The position numbers and the translations under genes were made by a program. This document shows, one piece after another, positions 5,301 to 6,164 of a DNA stretch of 6,164 bases. Each line of letters starts with the position of its first letter. Position 1 is the stretch's first letter. The DNA comes from Candidatus Aenigmatarchaeota archaeon (GTDB lineage: Archaea > Aenigmatarchaeota > Aenigmatarchaeia > QMZP01): contig QMZP01000054.1 of assembly GCA_003663225.1 (NCBI GenBank), forward strand, positions 1 to 6,164, written 5' to 3'. The notes beneath the pieces were generated by a model. The model did no database searches and was not told the origin of the DNA. It saw nothing but the letters and a program-made list of their open reading frames with translations.

Positions 5301-6164
5301 ATGAAAATGTTATTATGTTTCCTTCTGGCATTGTTGTTGATGGTACCGTTCTCGCTCGCGCTCCCGTCATCCGGCGCGCTGTACATGTCCATACCCAACT
5401 CCTCCATACGGTGCGCGAACATAGTGCTGCCCGACGATGCGGACTACTTCGGCAGGGGGACCGTGGATTATGTGATAGAGATGACACCCGACCCGCAGGA
5501 GACCTGGTCAGACCTCAGCTACCAGAGGGTGACCACTGATGAGAACAACACAGCGGTCATACCTGTATGCTTCTCATCCATAGGCAAGAGGCTTGGCAAC
5601 TGCTCCAAACCCTTCACCATACGGATAACCGCGCCCGCGATAGGGCTGGACAAGACATGGGAAGGGGGCGTGTGCGCGTCCAGCGTGCCGGATACGGACA
5701 CAGGGACAGTCCCGGGCGGTGTTGACACCCCCATGGAAGGGCTTGATGACGTGGATTTGTTCAGCGTTGGCCTTCTGGAGAGGAAGAAGTACAACACAAA
5801 GGGGGCAGAGACTGCATTCACCCTGCAGGTGGAATCGTATGCCGAATCAACGCTTGACATATCCGCCACGAGCGACAGCCTTTCCATCACCCCGTCCTCG
5901 ACTCAGGTAACCACTGGGCCGGATGACAGCTACCATGAGATTGAGTTCACGACGGCTCCCATGAACACTGAGGGGACCTACGGCTTCACCATCACGGCCA
6001 CAGCAAGGGACTGCGGCTCTTCTGCGATGTGCTCCAAAGGAGTGAACGGATATCTGGTGATAAGCGACCAGGTACCTGATCTGGAAGGTTTCCTGGTCTC
6101 GGTTTTCCCTGAGAACATCAATGTCAAGAACCTTAACCCCGTGAAATACAGGATAACAATAACC
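5301..6164 (+). CDS. Secreted beta-sandwich protein with Ig-like repeats (3' partial)
   Basis: The frame is open from ATG 5301 to the last base, 288 codons with no stop, so the gene continues beyond the window. Start 5301 is chosen because it gives a clear signal peptide: K2, a Leu-rich core from 4 to 15, then PFSLA with cleavage after A20. A later ATG at 5340 would destroy it. Residues 22-128 form a beta-rich domain with C38, C90, C101 and C125. A Thr/Gly/Asp/Pro linker (129-148) follows. Residues 150-256 look like an Ig-type or CARDB/NEW3-like domain, with the pattern LFSVGLLE...FTLQVES...LDISAT...YGFTITATARDC and a possible C238-C244 disulfide. At 259-288 a second copy of the same opening strands begins (FLVSVFPENINV...YRITIT), so the domain is probably tandem. 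Sequons N33-S-S, N82-N-T and N100-C-S suggest glycosylation. It is likely a partner surface protein; the family is not recognised. Confidence 0.87.
   Translation, partial: MKMLLCFLLALLLMVPFSLALPSSGALYMSIPNSSIRCANIVLPDDADYFGRGTVDYVIEMTPDPQETWSDLSYQRVTTDENNTAVIPVCFSSIGKRLGNCSKPFTIRITAPAIGLDKTWEGGVCASSVPDTDTGTVPGGVDTPMEGLDDVDLFSVGLLERKKYNTKGAETAFTLQVESYAESTLDISATSDSLSITPSSTQVTTGPDDSYHEIEFTTAPMNTEGTYGFTITATARDCGSSAMCSKGVNGYLVISDQVPDLEGFLVSVFPENINVKNLNPVKYRITIT

Noticed and set aside
5315..5539. 74-residue plus-strand frame inside the last gene
   Set aside because: It overlaps the signal peptide and first domain of the 5301 gene in another frame, is rich in Arg, His and Pro, and stops early. The 5301 frame is open to the window end with a clear signal peptide.

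Overview
The window looks like part of an archaeal chromosome carrying a one-strand cluster of secreted or surface-anchored proteins. Signs of archaea are the near-universal use of ATA for isoleucine and AGG for arginine, a GGAGG ribosome-binding site, stop/start overlaps of the ATGA type, and N-glycosylation sequons in a large Cys-rich exported protein. The style (giant Ig-like and Cys-knot surface proteins of unknown function) recalls DPANN lineages such as Micrarchaeota. That placement is an impression and not a proof. No tRNA, rRNA, CRISPR, transposase or recognisable metabolic gene is present.

Layout, all on the + strand: (1) bases 1-459, the C-terminal end of a beta-rich protein that begins upstream; (2) 456-4547, a 1363-residue exported protein with a signal peptide, a beta-rich N-terminal region, four tandem [8-Cys knot + Ig-like] units, a membrane/coiled-coil region, a Cys-rich domain with an Asp-box, a Gly/Thr linker and a C-terminal lipocalin-like barrel; (3) 4544-5266, a 240-residue beta-solenoid-like protein with no signal peptide of its own; (4) 5301 to the window end, a further secreted beta-sandwich protein, cut by the edge. 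Genes 1/2 and 2/3 each overlap by 4 bases; genes 3/4 are 34 bases apart.

The most interesting point is the junction of genes 2 and 3. Gene 2 ends in an in-register A_AAA_AAA heptamer followed at once by TGA. Four bases later there is a perfect 8-bp GC stem with a 3-base loop. A -1 slip on the heptamer enters gene 3 exactly at its ATG and gives a 1603-residue fusion, with the stem itself encoding a small-residue linker. This would explain why gene 3 has neither a ribosome-binding site nor a signal peptide although it looks extracellular. A missed A in the homopolymer would give the same fused protein and is the main alternative.

Taken together, the genes probably build a cell-surface structure (adhesin, envelope or contact apparatus). 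No part of the sequence reveals a ligand or an enzyme activity, so the biological role remains open.
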